DNA from: Phenylobacterium sp.
GTDB lineage: Bacteria; Pseudomonadota; Alphaproteobacteria; Caulobacterales; Caulobacteraceae
DNA length: 11,537 bases
Reading direction: 5' to 3'
NCBI GenBank assembly: GCA_019264505.1
Contig: JAHUZY010000104.1
Span: 1 to 11,537 of the forward strand
Both the position numbers and the translations under genes were made by a program. This document shows, piece after piece, positions 1 to 9,010 of the stretch (the stretch's first letter is position 1; each line of letters begins with the position of its first letter). The notes under the pieces are model-generated. The model made no database searches. It was not told where the DNA came from and was given only the letters and a program-made list of their open reading frames with translations.

Positions 1-2301
<2,301 letters not shown>

Positions 2302-2330
2302 CGATTTTCTAGCTCAAGAAGAGCACAACG

Positions 2331-2337
2331 AGGAGGG
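2331..2337 (+). promoter_or_regulatory. Strong ribosome binding site of the 53-residue ORF
   Basis: AGGAGGG lies nine bases before the ATG at 2347. It is a near-perfect anti-16S match and the main reason to accept the small ORF as translated. Confidence 0.7.
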
Positions 2338-2346
2338 AACACTGCG

Positions 2347-2508
2347 ATGAACGTATCCGCCGCAAGCGCCGTGAATTTTGCCGCCCTGGCACAGGCCGCT
2401 CGGGCGCCGCAGCAAACCCAGGCCCCGGCCAAGCCTGAGACGAGCCAAGCCACTGGTGAGACCTCCCACAGCAGCAAGCTTGCGGGGGCGCTCGACATCA
2501 AGGTCTAG
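2347..2508 (+). CDS. Small hypothetical protein, 53 residues
   Basis: This short ORF starts 45 bases after the RND pump stop codon and is preceded by a strong Shine-Dalgarno sequence. The product begins MNVSAASAVNFAALAQAAR, a possible short amphipathic or weakly hydrophobic helix. It then has an Ala/Pro/Gln/Thr/Ser-rich low-complexity middle and ends in LAGALDIKV. There is no cysteine, no signal-peptide cleavage pattern and no clear transmembrane segment. I do not recognise the family. Its position suggests co-transcription with the metal pump, but a role in metal handling would be speculation. Translation is supported by the ribosome binding site rather than by homology. Confidence 0.6.
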   Translation: MNVSAASAVNFAALAQAARAPQQTQAPAKPETSQATGETSHSSKLAGALDIKV

Positions 2509-2773
2509 CGCGACCTGCCTCGGATCTGAGATTTGACCGAGAGTGATGCGCGAGCGTCAATACTTCCGGTCGGGTCGAGCAGCCCAAGTCCGCCCGCCTT
2601 AAGCGGCTCACGATCCAAACTGGTTCTTCCAGGTCGCTAACCGCGCCGCGCATCGCCGCGACCGATGGAAGTACCGAGTCCAGGCGAGGTCCTCTCGGAG
2701 CGGCGACCTGTAGCGCAAGGGCGAAGCGCCCGGCGGTGCGTATTCCCTAAATGATGTCTGAGCCGTCGAAATC
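2509..2773. other. Intergenic region with no recognised gene
   Basis: No convincing coding frame is seen in these 265 bases. There is a weak sigma70-like pair, TTGACC at 2533-2538 and TCAATA at 2557-2562 with an 18-base spacer. There is also a small hairpin, GGGCG-AAG-CGCCC at 2719-2731, with no T-run. A short open frame MMSEPSKS (ATG at 2751, TGA at 2775-2777) overlaps the next start codon as ATGA. Confidence 0.4.
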
Positions 2774-3871
2774 ATGAGCGCTGCGCCGGAACGGCTTGGG
2801 TCGCTTGACGTCGCGCGAGGCTTGGCCGTGGTCGGCATGATCGTGGTCAACTGGGCCGCCATCGTAGACCATCTACGTCTGGGTCCGGTTCCACAACAGC
2901 TCCTGCATGCCAAATGGGTGGGCATCACGCTCGCCGACCTCGTCTTCCCCGCGTTCGTGTTTCTGATGGGACTGTCGTTCGCTCTGCGGAGCCCGGCGTC
3001 ATCCAAGTCCACGATCACTGCCAATGTCTGGTTCAGGACCATCCGCTTGTTTACGGCGGGTTGGCTGCTGTCGAACCTCCAGTGGCTGGCCAGTCCAGAC
3101 GGGGAGGCCTTTCGTCTCATGGGCGTGCTGCAGCGACTCGCACTCGTGTACATCGCCGTCGCATTGATCGTTGCGTACGCGTCCCCGCGCCTCCAGGTCT
3201 GGATCGCGCTTGCAGTGCTCCTGGGATACTGGCTGCTGCTGCTAGTCCCACCACCAAACCTTCGGCCGCCTGATCTTTATTCGCCTGGAATGAACTTCGT
3301 CTCGTGGTTCGATCGGTTCGCATTGGGCCGCCACATCTACGTCGCGGGTGAGGCAGGTTATGATCCCGAGGGCATCCTCGGGACGCTGCCGGCGATCGCT
3401 CAGTGTCTGTTCGGGGTTCAGGCCGGACGGTGGCTCCGCACCGGTCACACCGCCTTGCACATCACGGCGGGGCTGGCGGCAGCCGGCTTCGTGGGCGTCG
3501 CCTTCGGCCTGCTCTGGTCGCCGTTGCTTCCGATCTCAAAGCCGATGTGGTCGAGCAGCTTTGTGCTGCTGACGACGGGCGTGACCCTCTTGGTGTTCGC
3601 TTTGATCTACTGGGTCGTCGATGTTCACCGCCGCGACGGTCCGACGACGGCATTTCTTGAGGCATTCGGGCTGAACGCTGTCACTGCCTATATCCTCCAT
3701 TCGCTCGTCCTTACCGCTATGACCGCGGCCGCGGCGCGTCTGCTTTTGGCCGGCCCCCGCTCCAGCGCTGAGACCCTGCTCGCGGTTGTCATGTCCTTCG
3801 TTGGCTTGGTTGGCTTCACCTGGAGCGTGGCGGCTTACCTGCGACGCCGAGGCATCATCGTGCGGATCTGA
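2774..3871 (+). CDS. Heparan-alpha-glucosaminide N-acetyltransferase-like membrane protein (COG4299/NagX-like)
   Basis: This 365-residue polytopic inner-membrane protein opens with RLGSLDVARGLAVVGMIVVN, the N-terminal signature of the HGSNAT/NagX/DUF5009 acyltransferase group. A second family motif follows at about residues 44-66: LHAKWVGITLADLVFPAFVF and then a Gly-Leu pair. Its histidine aligns by eye with the histidine reported as catalytic in human HGSNAT. About ten hydrophobic segments can be counted across the chain. Eukaryotic relatives move an acetyl group from cytoplasmic acetyl-CoA onto a sugar amine across the membrane; the bacterial proteins are tied to amino-sugar or cell-wall sugar metabolism, but this substrate is unknown. 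No strong ribosome binding site precedes the ATG, which overlaps the stop of a tiny upstream frame. Family call is confident; substrate is not. Confidence 0.85.
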   Translation: MSAAPERLGSLDVARGLAVVGMIVVNWAAIVDHLRLGPVPQQLLHAKWVGITLADLVFPAFVFLMGLSFALRSPASSKSTITANVWFRTIRLFTAGWLLSNLQWLASPDGEAFRLMGVLQRLALVYIAVALIVAYASPRLQVWIALAVLLGYWLLLLVPPPNLRPPDLYSPGMNFVSWFDRFALGRHIYVAGEAGYDPEGILGTLPAIAQCLFGVQAGRWLRTGHTALHITAGLAAAGFVGVAFGLLWSPLLPISKPMWSSSFVLLTTGVTLLVFALIYWVVDVHRRDGPTTAFLEAFGLNAVTAYILHSLVLTAMTAAAARLLLAGPRSSAETLLAVVMSFVGLVGFTWSVAAYLRRRGIIVRI

Positions 3872-3897
3872 CATCTGGGCCCGCACTCCGCGCGCCT

Positions 3898-4164
3898 GTG
3901 GGGGGCGCGGCTGCTGCGGCTATCGGGCATGATCGGGCCCTTAGGCATATCGAGGAGCTGGGGGCGATCGAAACGCCGACGTTGATCTTCCCTGGCATGG
4001 ACTATCGACATCCGGCCGCCGTCGCCGAACAGCTCTCCAGGCTTCTGCCCAGCGGCCGACTGGCGGCGCTCGGCATGTCTGACGAGCTTCGTACGGCCGA
4101 GGATTATCCCGATGCTTTTGCGCCGGCGATCAGCGAGGTTCTCGCCTCGCTTCGGAAGCGTTAG
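3898..4164 (+). pseudogene. C-terminal remnant of an alpha/beta hydrolase
   Basis: This 88-codon frame (GTG start, TAG stop) follows the acyltransferase stop by 26 bases. The stretch ETPTLIFPGMDYRHPAAVAE resembles the late strand and loop of alpha/beta hydrolases (pattern xxPTLIxxGxxDxxHP), followed by a helix and a C-terminal helix ending in LASLRKR. The N-terminal core with the nucleophile elbow (GxSxG) and most of the sheet is absent upstream, where the acyltransferase gene ends instead. The frame stays open upstream of the GTG without a better start, and there is no clear ribosome binding site. I read it as a truncated leftover, possibly from a deletion or island insertion. A genuine small protein remains possible. 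Confidence 0.5.
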
Positions 4165-4276
4165 GCGATTGTCTACGCCGGTTACAAAGATGCGATAATC
4201 TCAGGGCCCTCGTCACTGCTTAGCGCTTGATCGCGCGACCGATCGCAAATTCACCGACCCAACTTCGATCACATAA

Positions 4277-5014
4277 TCAGGCGTCGGCATCCTCGTCGGC
4301 TTCGATGGCCACCGAGGCGGCGCCCCCGAGCGCTTCGTAGCGCCGGGAGGCCAGCCACTGGAGCCGCTTGGCCTGGGTCAGCAGCACTCGTCGCAGACCA
4401 CCCTGGACTTTCCGCTCCGAGATGACCTGTGCCAGGCGCGAAAGGATCAGCGCCCTTCGCGCCAGCCGGAAATCGGGATGAGATCTGAGCTCATGTACGC
4501 GCTCGGAGACGATCCGGCCGCGCAATGATGGCGGCGCCTCCACCGCCAGCCGCCCAGGCGGGGGGTCCTTTTCGTTGAGGATGGCCTTGAACTGCGAATT
4601 GGCGACCGCTTGTTCGGTGATCAGGCGCTCGAGCGCGTCCAAGTGCTGGCGAGCCTCGGCGTCGGACCGGGTCGCCTCCTGCAGGTGGGGGAGGGGCCAA
4701 ACCTCGATCTCGAACACCTCGAAGGGATCGAGCACCGACATGGCGACGGCGTCGGTGCGCTGATTGGTGAGATGGCGCCGGATGCGGGTTCGCAGCCGTT
4801 CATTGGTCTGGCCGACATAGATCGGCTCGCCGTCGTAGTCGAAGAAGGCGTAGACGCCCCAGCGATAGTTGCCGACGAACGGGCGTGCGCCCGAGGGATC
4901 GTCGAATGGCGTGTCGAGGAAACGGGTCAGGTTCTCCCGCAGGTCCTCGGTCTCAAACGGTGGGAAGTTCACCGCGTCGGGATTTCGACCGAATAGGGGT
5001 CCTGGATCAGACAC
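4277..5014 (-). CDS. GIY-YIG nuclease family protein, probable restriction endonuclease component
   Basis: The 245-residue product has the GIY-YIG core: GVY at residues 53-55, then YVG at 66-68 inside GEPIYVGQT, a following basic helix with R74, R77 and H81, a candidate metal-binding glutamate E129 (LDALERLIT), and the family asparagine N147 (ILNEK). Such enzymes cut DNA through a single Mg ion; type II enzymes of this fold include Eco29kI and Hpy188I. Residues 1-48 and 155-245 are family-specific extensions, the latter Arg-rich and likely DNA-binding or dimerising. The GTG start overlaps the preceding gene by 8 bp (GTGTCTGA), indicating translational coupling. Together with the upstream methyltransferase this is best read as the cleavage subunit of a type II-like system. 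A role as nicking or repair partner is possible. Confidence 0.8.
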   Translation of the reverse strand: MSDPGPLFGRNPDAVNFPPFETEDLRENLTRFLDTPFDDPSGARPFVGNYRWGVYAFFDYDGEPIYVGQTNERLRTRIRRHLTNQRTDAVAMSVLDPFEVFEIEVWPLPHLQEATRSDAEARQHLDALERLITEQAVANSQFKAILNEKDPPPGRLAVEAPPSLRGRIVSERVHELRSHPDFRLARRALILSRLAQVISERKVQGGLRRVLLTQAKRLQWLASRRYEALGGAASVAIEADEDADA

Positions 5015-5867
5015 GCTGGATGACCGTCATCTCAGAGGCGTGCTGCACGGCGCCGGCGCGGCGGATCACCGTACGGCGGAAGAGCTCATCCGCCTGCTCG
5101 CCAACCTCGAAGTCCACATAGTTGACCTCGTCGTCTCGGCCGCCGAACGCCGCGTGGAAGGCGGCCAGGAGGTCGACCTGGTCAAGTTGCCGGGCCGTCG
5201 ATCGGGGTTGGCTGCGCGAGGGGATGAGTGCAGGGAAGACGTAGATGCACGGCGGCGGCGTCAGGAAAGGTCCGACGGCGGTGCGGCGAACGGCGCCCTC
5301 GAGCGCCGCGAGCTTGGGACAAGGCCGCCCGAGCGTGCCGCAGATCATGTCCCAGATCACGACGCCATCGACGCGCTTGTTGCGGCTGATCATCTCGGCG
5401 CTCAGCCGCGTGTGGATGCCGGACCACGCATTTCGCCGAGGATCGGCCCCGGAGTTCGTGCAAAGGCTCCAGGTAATGAACTCGTCGGCGTCGGCGGGAC
5501 GTTCGAACTTGTTGGTGTTCTCGCCGTCCAGGCAGCCCTTCAGGTCAATGACGGCTAGGCGGCCACTGTGCAGCCGGACATAGTAGTCGTTGCGCGCCTT
5601 GCCCTGGGTGCGGTCCCAGCCAGCGATGAAGCCGCCGTCCTCCATGTGGTTGAGGACATGCTGCACGAACTCCCGCTTGCCCCGCATGGTGGCGGAGAAT
5701 TCACCGCGGACCTTTTCGATGGCGCCGCGGAAGATCGGGGAGCTGTAGAAGCTGGCTTCGTCCAGCCCGTGCTCGCCGAGCTGATGGGCCTGGGTTTTCA
5801 GAACCTCCGCAAATCGTTCGATCTCGGCGCGGAGCCGTGGATCCTGCTCGCAGGGGATGACCGTCAC
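5007..5867 (-). CDS. Probable PD-(D/E)xK-type restriction endonuclease-like protein
   Basis: This 286-residue protein lies between the methyltransferase and the GIY-YIG gene, overlapping the methyltransferase by GTGA and the nuclease by 8 bp. I do not recognise a named family. The segment ARNDYYVRLHSGRLAVIDLK at about residues 91-110 fits a PD-(D/E)xK active site: D94, a beta-hairpin, then D108-L-K110. A conserved-looking CLDGENTNKFERP follows at 112-124 and VDGVVIWD at 167-173. An N-terminal helical region (1-75) and a beta-rich C-terminus frame it. In context it could be a second endonuclease, the specificity partner of the GIY-YIG nuclease, or the main restriction enzyme. The start is GTG, supported by the tight overlap. 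Nuclease fold is a motif-level inference. Confidence 0.6.
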   Translation of the reverse strand: MTVIPCEQDPRLRAEIERFAEVLKTQAHQLGEHGLDEASFYSSPIFRGAIEKVRGEFSATMRGKREFVQHVLNHMEDGGFIAGWDRTQGKARNDYYVRLHSGRLAVIDLKGCLDGENTNKFERPADADEFITWSLCTNSGADPRRNAWSGIHTRLSAEMISRNKRVDGVVIWDMICGTLGRPCPKLAALEGAVRRTAVGPFLTPPPCIYVFPALIPSRSQPRSTARQLDQVDLLAAFHAAFGGRDDEVNYVDFEVGEQADELFRRTVIRRAGAVQHASEMTVIQRV

Positions 5868-7009
5868 GCGGCCGCCTGCGCCGCATCACCGACGCCGAGA
5901 AGGGGCTCGAAGAGCTGTTCCGCCAGGTGGCGAACCACATGCACGGCGACGCCGTCGCCGGTCAGGTGATAGGCCTCGTTGTAGTTCTTCGGCAGCTTGT
6001 AGCTCTCGTCCAATCCCATCAGCCGCGCCGTCTCGCGGGCGGAGATCAGCCGGCTGCGCACCTTCTTGCCGTCGACCACGACGATCACCTGGCGGCTGGA
6101 GCCGCCGGCCGGTGTCCGCAGGCAGCCGGCGACATCGTCGAACCGGACTTCCGCACGCTGCACCTTCACCCCGCGCTCATCCAGGCGCGTGCGCTTGTAG
6201 ACGCAGCCCACCATACGCCGGCCGGCGCGCTTGGCGGCTTCCAGCTTGGCCTTGTTGACCGGCGACATCTTACCGATCAGCAGGTCCCGCTCGGCGTCCG
6301 TGTGCCAGCTGACGCTGGTCGGGTTCTCTTCGATAAAGTCGGCGAAGGTGGTGTTGCGTCTCGCCGGGGCGGGAATGTTCCACCACACCATCTTCTTCTG
6401 GGCCGTTTTGCTGACGCGCTCGAAGGCGCGCTGCAGGGCGGCGGTGTGGAACGGTGCGATTGGCTCTGGCGAAAGCAGGGCTGGGTCGACTTCGACGTCG
6501 TCGCGGACGCCGATGATGAACAGCCGCGGCCGCGACTGCGGCACGAACAGCGCGGCGTTGATGACCAGCGCGCCATAGCGATAGCCGGCATCGGCGAAGG
6601 TCTTGCAGATCGCCTCGAAATCCCGGCCGCTGTGCGAGGTCAGGGTCCCGAGGACGTTTTCCAAGGCGATGAGCTTCGGACCGCGCCCGTCGGCGACCAA
6701 GCCCTTCACGATCTCCCAGAAGGGATAGAAGGTGCCCGAGCGCTCGCCCTTCAAACCGGCGCCGCCGCCGGCCAGCGACAGATCCTGGCACGGAAACGAG
6801 CCCCAGATCAGATCGGCGTGTCCGGGCAGTTCAGCCGCCTTGATCTTCCGGACGTCGTCAATCCTAAGCACGTCCCCGGTGGGATAGTTCAGCTGGTACG
6901 TCAGGCCCTTTTTCGTGTCGAAGTCATTGGCGAACAGGCAGCTCCAGCCCTTGCCGAGGCCGGCCCGCGCCATGCCGCCGCCCGCGAAGAATTCGTAGAA
7001 GCTAGGCAT
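5864..7009 (-). CDS. DNA (cytosine-5-)-methyltransferase of a restriction-modification system
   Basis: The 381-residue product carries the ordered C5-methyltransferase motifs. Motif I is FYEFFAGGGMARAGL (residues 4-18, AdoMet binding). Motif IV is GSFPCQDLS with catalytic C74. Motif VI is ALENV (115-119), motif VIII is PQSRPRLFIIG (157-167), motif IX is RSRLISARETARLMG, and motif X is GDGVAVHVVRHLAE near the C-terminus. The variable target-recognition region lies between VIII and IX (about 200-300). It transfers a methyl group to C5 of cytosine in a specific DNA site and so protects the host from the downstream nucleases. I chose the ATG at 7009, 8 bp inside the end of the regulator gene and just before motif I; a GTG at 7051 would add 14 unneeded residues. 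The recognition sequence cannot be read from the protein. Confidence 0.93.
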   Translation of the reverse strand: MPSFYEFFAGGGMARAGLGKGWSCLFANDFDTKKGLTYQLNYPTGDVLRIDDVRKIKAAELPGHADLIWGSFPCQDLSLAGGGAGLKGERSGTFYPFWEIVKGLVADGRGPKLIALENVLGTLTSHSGRDFEAICKTFADAGYRYGALVINAALFVPQSRPRLFIIGVRDDVEVDPALLSPEPIAPFHTAALQRAFERVSKTAQKKMVWWNIPAPARRNTTFADFIEENPTSVSWHTDAERDLLIGKMSPVNKAKLEAAKRAGRRMVGCVYKRTRLDERGVKVQRAEVRFDDVAGCLRTPAGGSSRQVIVVVDGKKVRSRLISARETARLMGLDESYKLPKNYNEAYHLTGDGVAVHVVRHLAEQLFEPLLGVGDAAQAAA

Positions 7010-7214
7010 GGTCCGCGCCGCGTTTTCCTTGGCCGCCCTCTGCGCGATCACGGGTCAATTTCTCTTCGACCGCTTCGGTTATCCAAGTGTTACGCGAGAT
7101 GTTGCCTGGCCGAGCGCCACGGGCCGCATCGATGGCGTCGAAGGTTTCGCCCGGGAGCCGCAGATTGATCCGGTCTAGGGTGCGGACCGTCGCCGTTTTC
7201 GAATCAGGTATCAT
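7002..7214 (-). CDS. Ribbon-helix-helix (Arc/CopG-like) DNA-binding regulator
   Basis: This small protein (70 residues from the ATG at 7214; 77 if the ATG at 7235 is used) has the ribbon-helix-helix pattern. A beta-strand VRTLDRINLRLPGETFDAID leads into a helix, then a Gly-Asn turn and a second helix SRNTWITEAVEEKL. The tail is Arg/Gly-rich. Such proteins bind DNA as dimers, the strand entering the major groove, and often repress their own operon. The gene ends inside the methyltransferase start, so it is likely the first gene of the restriction-modification operon and its controller. I prefer 7214 because the 11-bp-phased palindromes then lie directly upstream rather than inside the gene. 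Neither start has a good ribosome binding site. Confidence 0.72.
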   Translation of the reverse strand: MIPDSKTATVRTLDRINLRLPGETFDAIDAARGARPGNISRNTWITEAVEEKLTRDRAEGGQGKRGADHA

Positions 7215-7243
7215 GGCGCCAGACTGGCGCCACATGGGCGCCC
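7214..7243. promoter_or_regulatory. Three 8-bp palindromes with 11-bp spacing, candidate operator array
   Basis: TGGCGCCA at 7214-7221, TGGCGCCA at 7225-7232 and GGGCGCCC at 7236-7243 repeat with an exact 11-bp period, one helical turn. Arc-type repressors are known to bind half-sites about 11 bp apart as neighbouring dimers, so this is a plausible operator for the adjacent ribbon-helix-helix protein. GGCGCC is also common elsewhere in this GC-rich window, so the phasing, not the hexamer, is the signal. Confidence 0.45.
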
Positions 7244-7251
7244 CGTCGAGC

Positions 7252-7269
7252 GTAGTTTCTACTTTGTTC
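7252..7269 (+). promoter_or_regulatory. LexA-box-like element overlapping a GTAG-TTT-CTAC palindrome
   Basis: In the 74-95 bp divergent intergenic space, GTTT-N7-GTTC at 7255-7269 differs by one base from the alphaproteobacterial SOS box GTTC-N7-GTTC. It overlaps an inverted repeat GTAGTTTCTAC at 7252-7262. On the - strand, TTGACC (complement of 7283-7288) could be a -35 box whose -10 falls at this element. Either motif could be chance. Confidence 0.3.
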
Positions 7270-7309
7270 TTTTCGGGCGGCGGGTCAAGGACCGCGAGGG
7301 AAGGCGAGG

Positions 7310-7774
7310 ATGACCGGATCGCGCACCTACTCCGTGGCCATCGTTCGCGAACTCGACCTTGATGCGCTGGCGGTCCTCTCCGACGAGGAGGCTGACGCCG
7401 GCGAAGACGACGGGCTGCAGGGCAATCAGCAATACCGGGATATGCGCAGGGCCACCTGGGACCAGGTTGCCGATGCGCTGGCCCAAGAGGCGGCGCTCTT
7501 CCAGCGGTTCGCCGCGAGCGCTGACCTCGACGAGGAGGCTGAACTCTATGAGCAGGAGCGGGAGGACGCTTTCCTGCCGGAGGAGGATCTGTGGGGTCTC
7601 GATATTGGCGTGATCGGCGCGACCCTGGCGCTGTCGGCGTTGGGGGCGACGACCGTCAGCAGCTGCAACGCGGGCGGCTTTGGGGGGCGCCATACGGCCA
7701 TATTTCCGCACGTCGCCTTCTTCCTTCCGCGCCAGGCGGCCGCGGAGGTTATGGCGATCGCCGAGGCGGCCTAG
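7310..7774 (+). CDS. Acidic hypothetical protein, probably truncated by an amber codon
   Basis: The 154-residue product starts at an ATG five bases after GGGAAGG and is transcribed away from the restriction-modification operon. Residues 15-100 are strongly acidic (SDEEADAGEDDG, then several Glu/Asp runs). The C-terminal part is more globular, with GATTVSSCNAGGFGGRHTA followed by a strand and a helix. I do not recognise a named family. The reading frame ends at TAG 7772-7774, but the same frame then runs 36 more sense codons to TGA 7883-7885. It begins VGLDVVEGGIARLYGRG, which reads like the natural continuation of an alpha/beta domain. A nonsense mutation or a shortened paralogue is likely. 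High acidity could fit a DNA-mimic or toxin-neutralising role, but nothing proves this. Confidence 0.6.
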   Translation: MTGSRTYSVAIVRELDLDALAVLSDEEADAGEDDGLQGNQQYRDMRRATWDQVADALAQEAALFQRFAASADLDEEAELYEQEREDAFLPEEDLWGLDIGVIGATLALSALGATTVSSCNAGGFGGRHTAIFPHVAFFLPRQAAAEVMAIAEAA

Positions 7775-8105
7775 GTCGGTCTTGATGTTGTGGAAGGCGG
7801 GATCGCGAGACTCTACGGCCGAGGGGATCAGGACCTTCATCGGTTCGGTGACGTCGCTCTACAACGACATCGAGGCTCGAGGTGAAGTGGCGGCGGTCGC
7901 GGCAGGCCCGGGAGCTTTCACCCGCGCTGGCCGGTGAAATTACTAAATGGCGGCTACATACATTTCGCGTCTAATCTATCTTACCGGCGGCCCTCATGGG
8001 TCGAGACGAAAGGGCAGGGCACCTGCCCGAGTTTGACTCGACAGTGACGCCCGCTTCTCTGTTTTGTCGGCTTGGAGCGCCAAGGAGCCACACAGGTGTC
8101 GACCT
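7775..8105. other. Gene-free stretch holding the post-amber reading frame and a hairpin
   Basis: The first 111 bases continue the frame of the acidic ORF beyond its amber stop. From 7886 to 8105 I see no coding frame with a ribosome binding site, no tRNA and no repeat array. The only clear structure is the 7-bp-stem hairpin at 8012-8028. Local AT content rises around 7936-7985. Confidence 0.5.
8012..8028 (-). terminator. Hairpin, possible terminator of the XRE-ImmA transcript
   Basis: GGGCAGG-GCA-CCTGCCC is a perfect 7-bp stem with a 3-base loop, 78 bases downstream of the metallopeptidase stop codon in its direction of transcription. On that strand the stem is followed only by TTTCGT, a weak T-tract, so termination may be inefficient or this may be an unrelated structure. 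Confidence 0.35.
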
Positions 8106-9008
8106 CTAGCGTTTGAACCGTGGCGTCCAGCTTTCGACGAGGTCCTCTTCGTCATCATCATCGTCACCATACGTGGCGTCGCGGATGTTGCGGGTGGTGA
8201 GCACGGTGAGTGTTTTACCGTACGTGCCGAGCCCAATGACCTCCTCGGCGCCCATCACCGACGATCCGCTGAGCCAGTCCGACAGGTCGACGTCGCCTTC
8301 GTCGCGATCGGCGGCACGAACCCGAGCAGCATCGGTGTTCAGCTTCGCCGTCAAACTGCGGGCGGGCAACGAGCTGCCCTTCCGTGGCCAGACGATGCCG
8401 CCCAGGCCCTTCATCGCCTCGGACAAGAAGGCGAACTCCACCTGAGCGCCCTGGCTGATGATCACGGCGGCCGCATCGGCCGTCAGATCGGCGTAGCGGA
8501 TCGCCGTGGCGGTCAGGGAGCACTTACACTGCCCGCCTAGCGACAGGATCGCGCCAAGACCCTCCTGCTCGCGCTTAAGCGCTCGCTCAAACGGACCGGA
8601 TGGCATCAGCAAACCCGAGGCGAAATAGTCGGCTTCACGCTCGAACGGGTCGGCAGAAGCGAATCCCGCCTGAGACGTGTGCACCATGGCCCCGCCTGAG
8701 AAGAGATGCTCAGGGTGGCCTTCGAGAAAATAGTGACCCAGCTCGTGGCTGATGCTGAACCGCTGAAACCCCTCGTTGTCGATGTGCGTGGCGTACTTGA
8801 TCCCGAACGAGGTGTTGACGTGCATCAGCATGCCGGACACGCCCGGCGCAGTGTCCGGCTTCGCCTCGACGAGAATATCGTGCCGATCGGCCAGGGCCTT
8901 CGGGTCGATTCCAAGCTCCTCAAGGCCCTCATCCTTCAGCAGCTTCTCAGCCTGCTGGATGATGAGCTTGCGGCGAAGGTCGGGGTTCCTCCTCGGCAGG
9001 GACGTCAT
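8106..9008 (-). CDS. ImmA/IrrE-family metallo-endopeptidase
   Basis: The 300-residue product has the zinc-peptidase motif HELGH at residues 88-92 and a downstream ligand in EREADYFASGLLMP (E125 or E123), the arrangement of ImmA/IrrE (COG2856) peptidases. Residues 1-85 form the usual N-terminal helical and strand region. The part after about 150 is an extension, including an Ala-rich segment and GLGGIVWPRKG, and an acidic run GDDDDDEEDL at 281-290 near the C-terminus. ImmA and IrrE/PprI relatives cleave a partner XRE repressor to switch on mobile-element or stress genes. Here the XRE partner is encoded just upstream, with 2 bases between the genes, so the pair is probably one operon and one switch. 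Its natural target may be the repressor of the ubiquitin-like operon. Confidence 0.88.
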   Translation of the reverse strand: MTSLPRRNPDLRRKLIIQQAEKLLKDEGLEELGIDPKALADRHDILVEAKPDTAPGVSGMLMHVNTSFGIKYATHIDNEGFQRFSISHELGHYFLEGHPEHLFSGGAMVHTSQAGFASADPFEREADYFASGLLMPSGPFERALKREQEGLGAILSLGGQCKCSLTATAIRYADLTADAAAVIISQGAQVEFAFLSEAMKGLGGIVWPRKGSSLPARSLTAKLNTDAARVRAADRDEGDVDLSDWLSGSSVMGAEEVIGLGTYGKTLTVLTTRNIRDATYGDDDDDEEDLVESWTPRFKR

Positions 9009-9010
9009 CG

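Noticed and set aside
2719..2731. GGGCG-AAG-CGCCC hairpin as a terminator
   Set aside because: The stem is only 5 bp, there is no T-run on either strand, and such short GC hairpins are expected by chance at this base composition.
5927..7168. Long 413-codon + strand open frame opposite the methyltransferase
   Set aside because: It lies antisense to a gene with all C5-methyltransferase motifs; its translation is a low-complexity Gly/Ala/Asp/Arg product without domains, typical of open antisense frames in GC-rich DNA.
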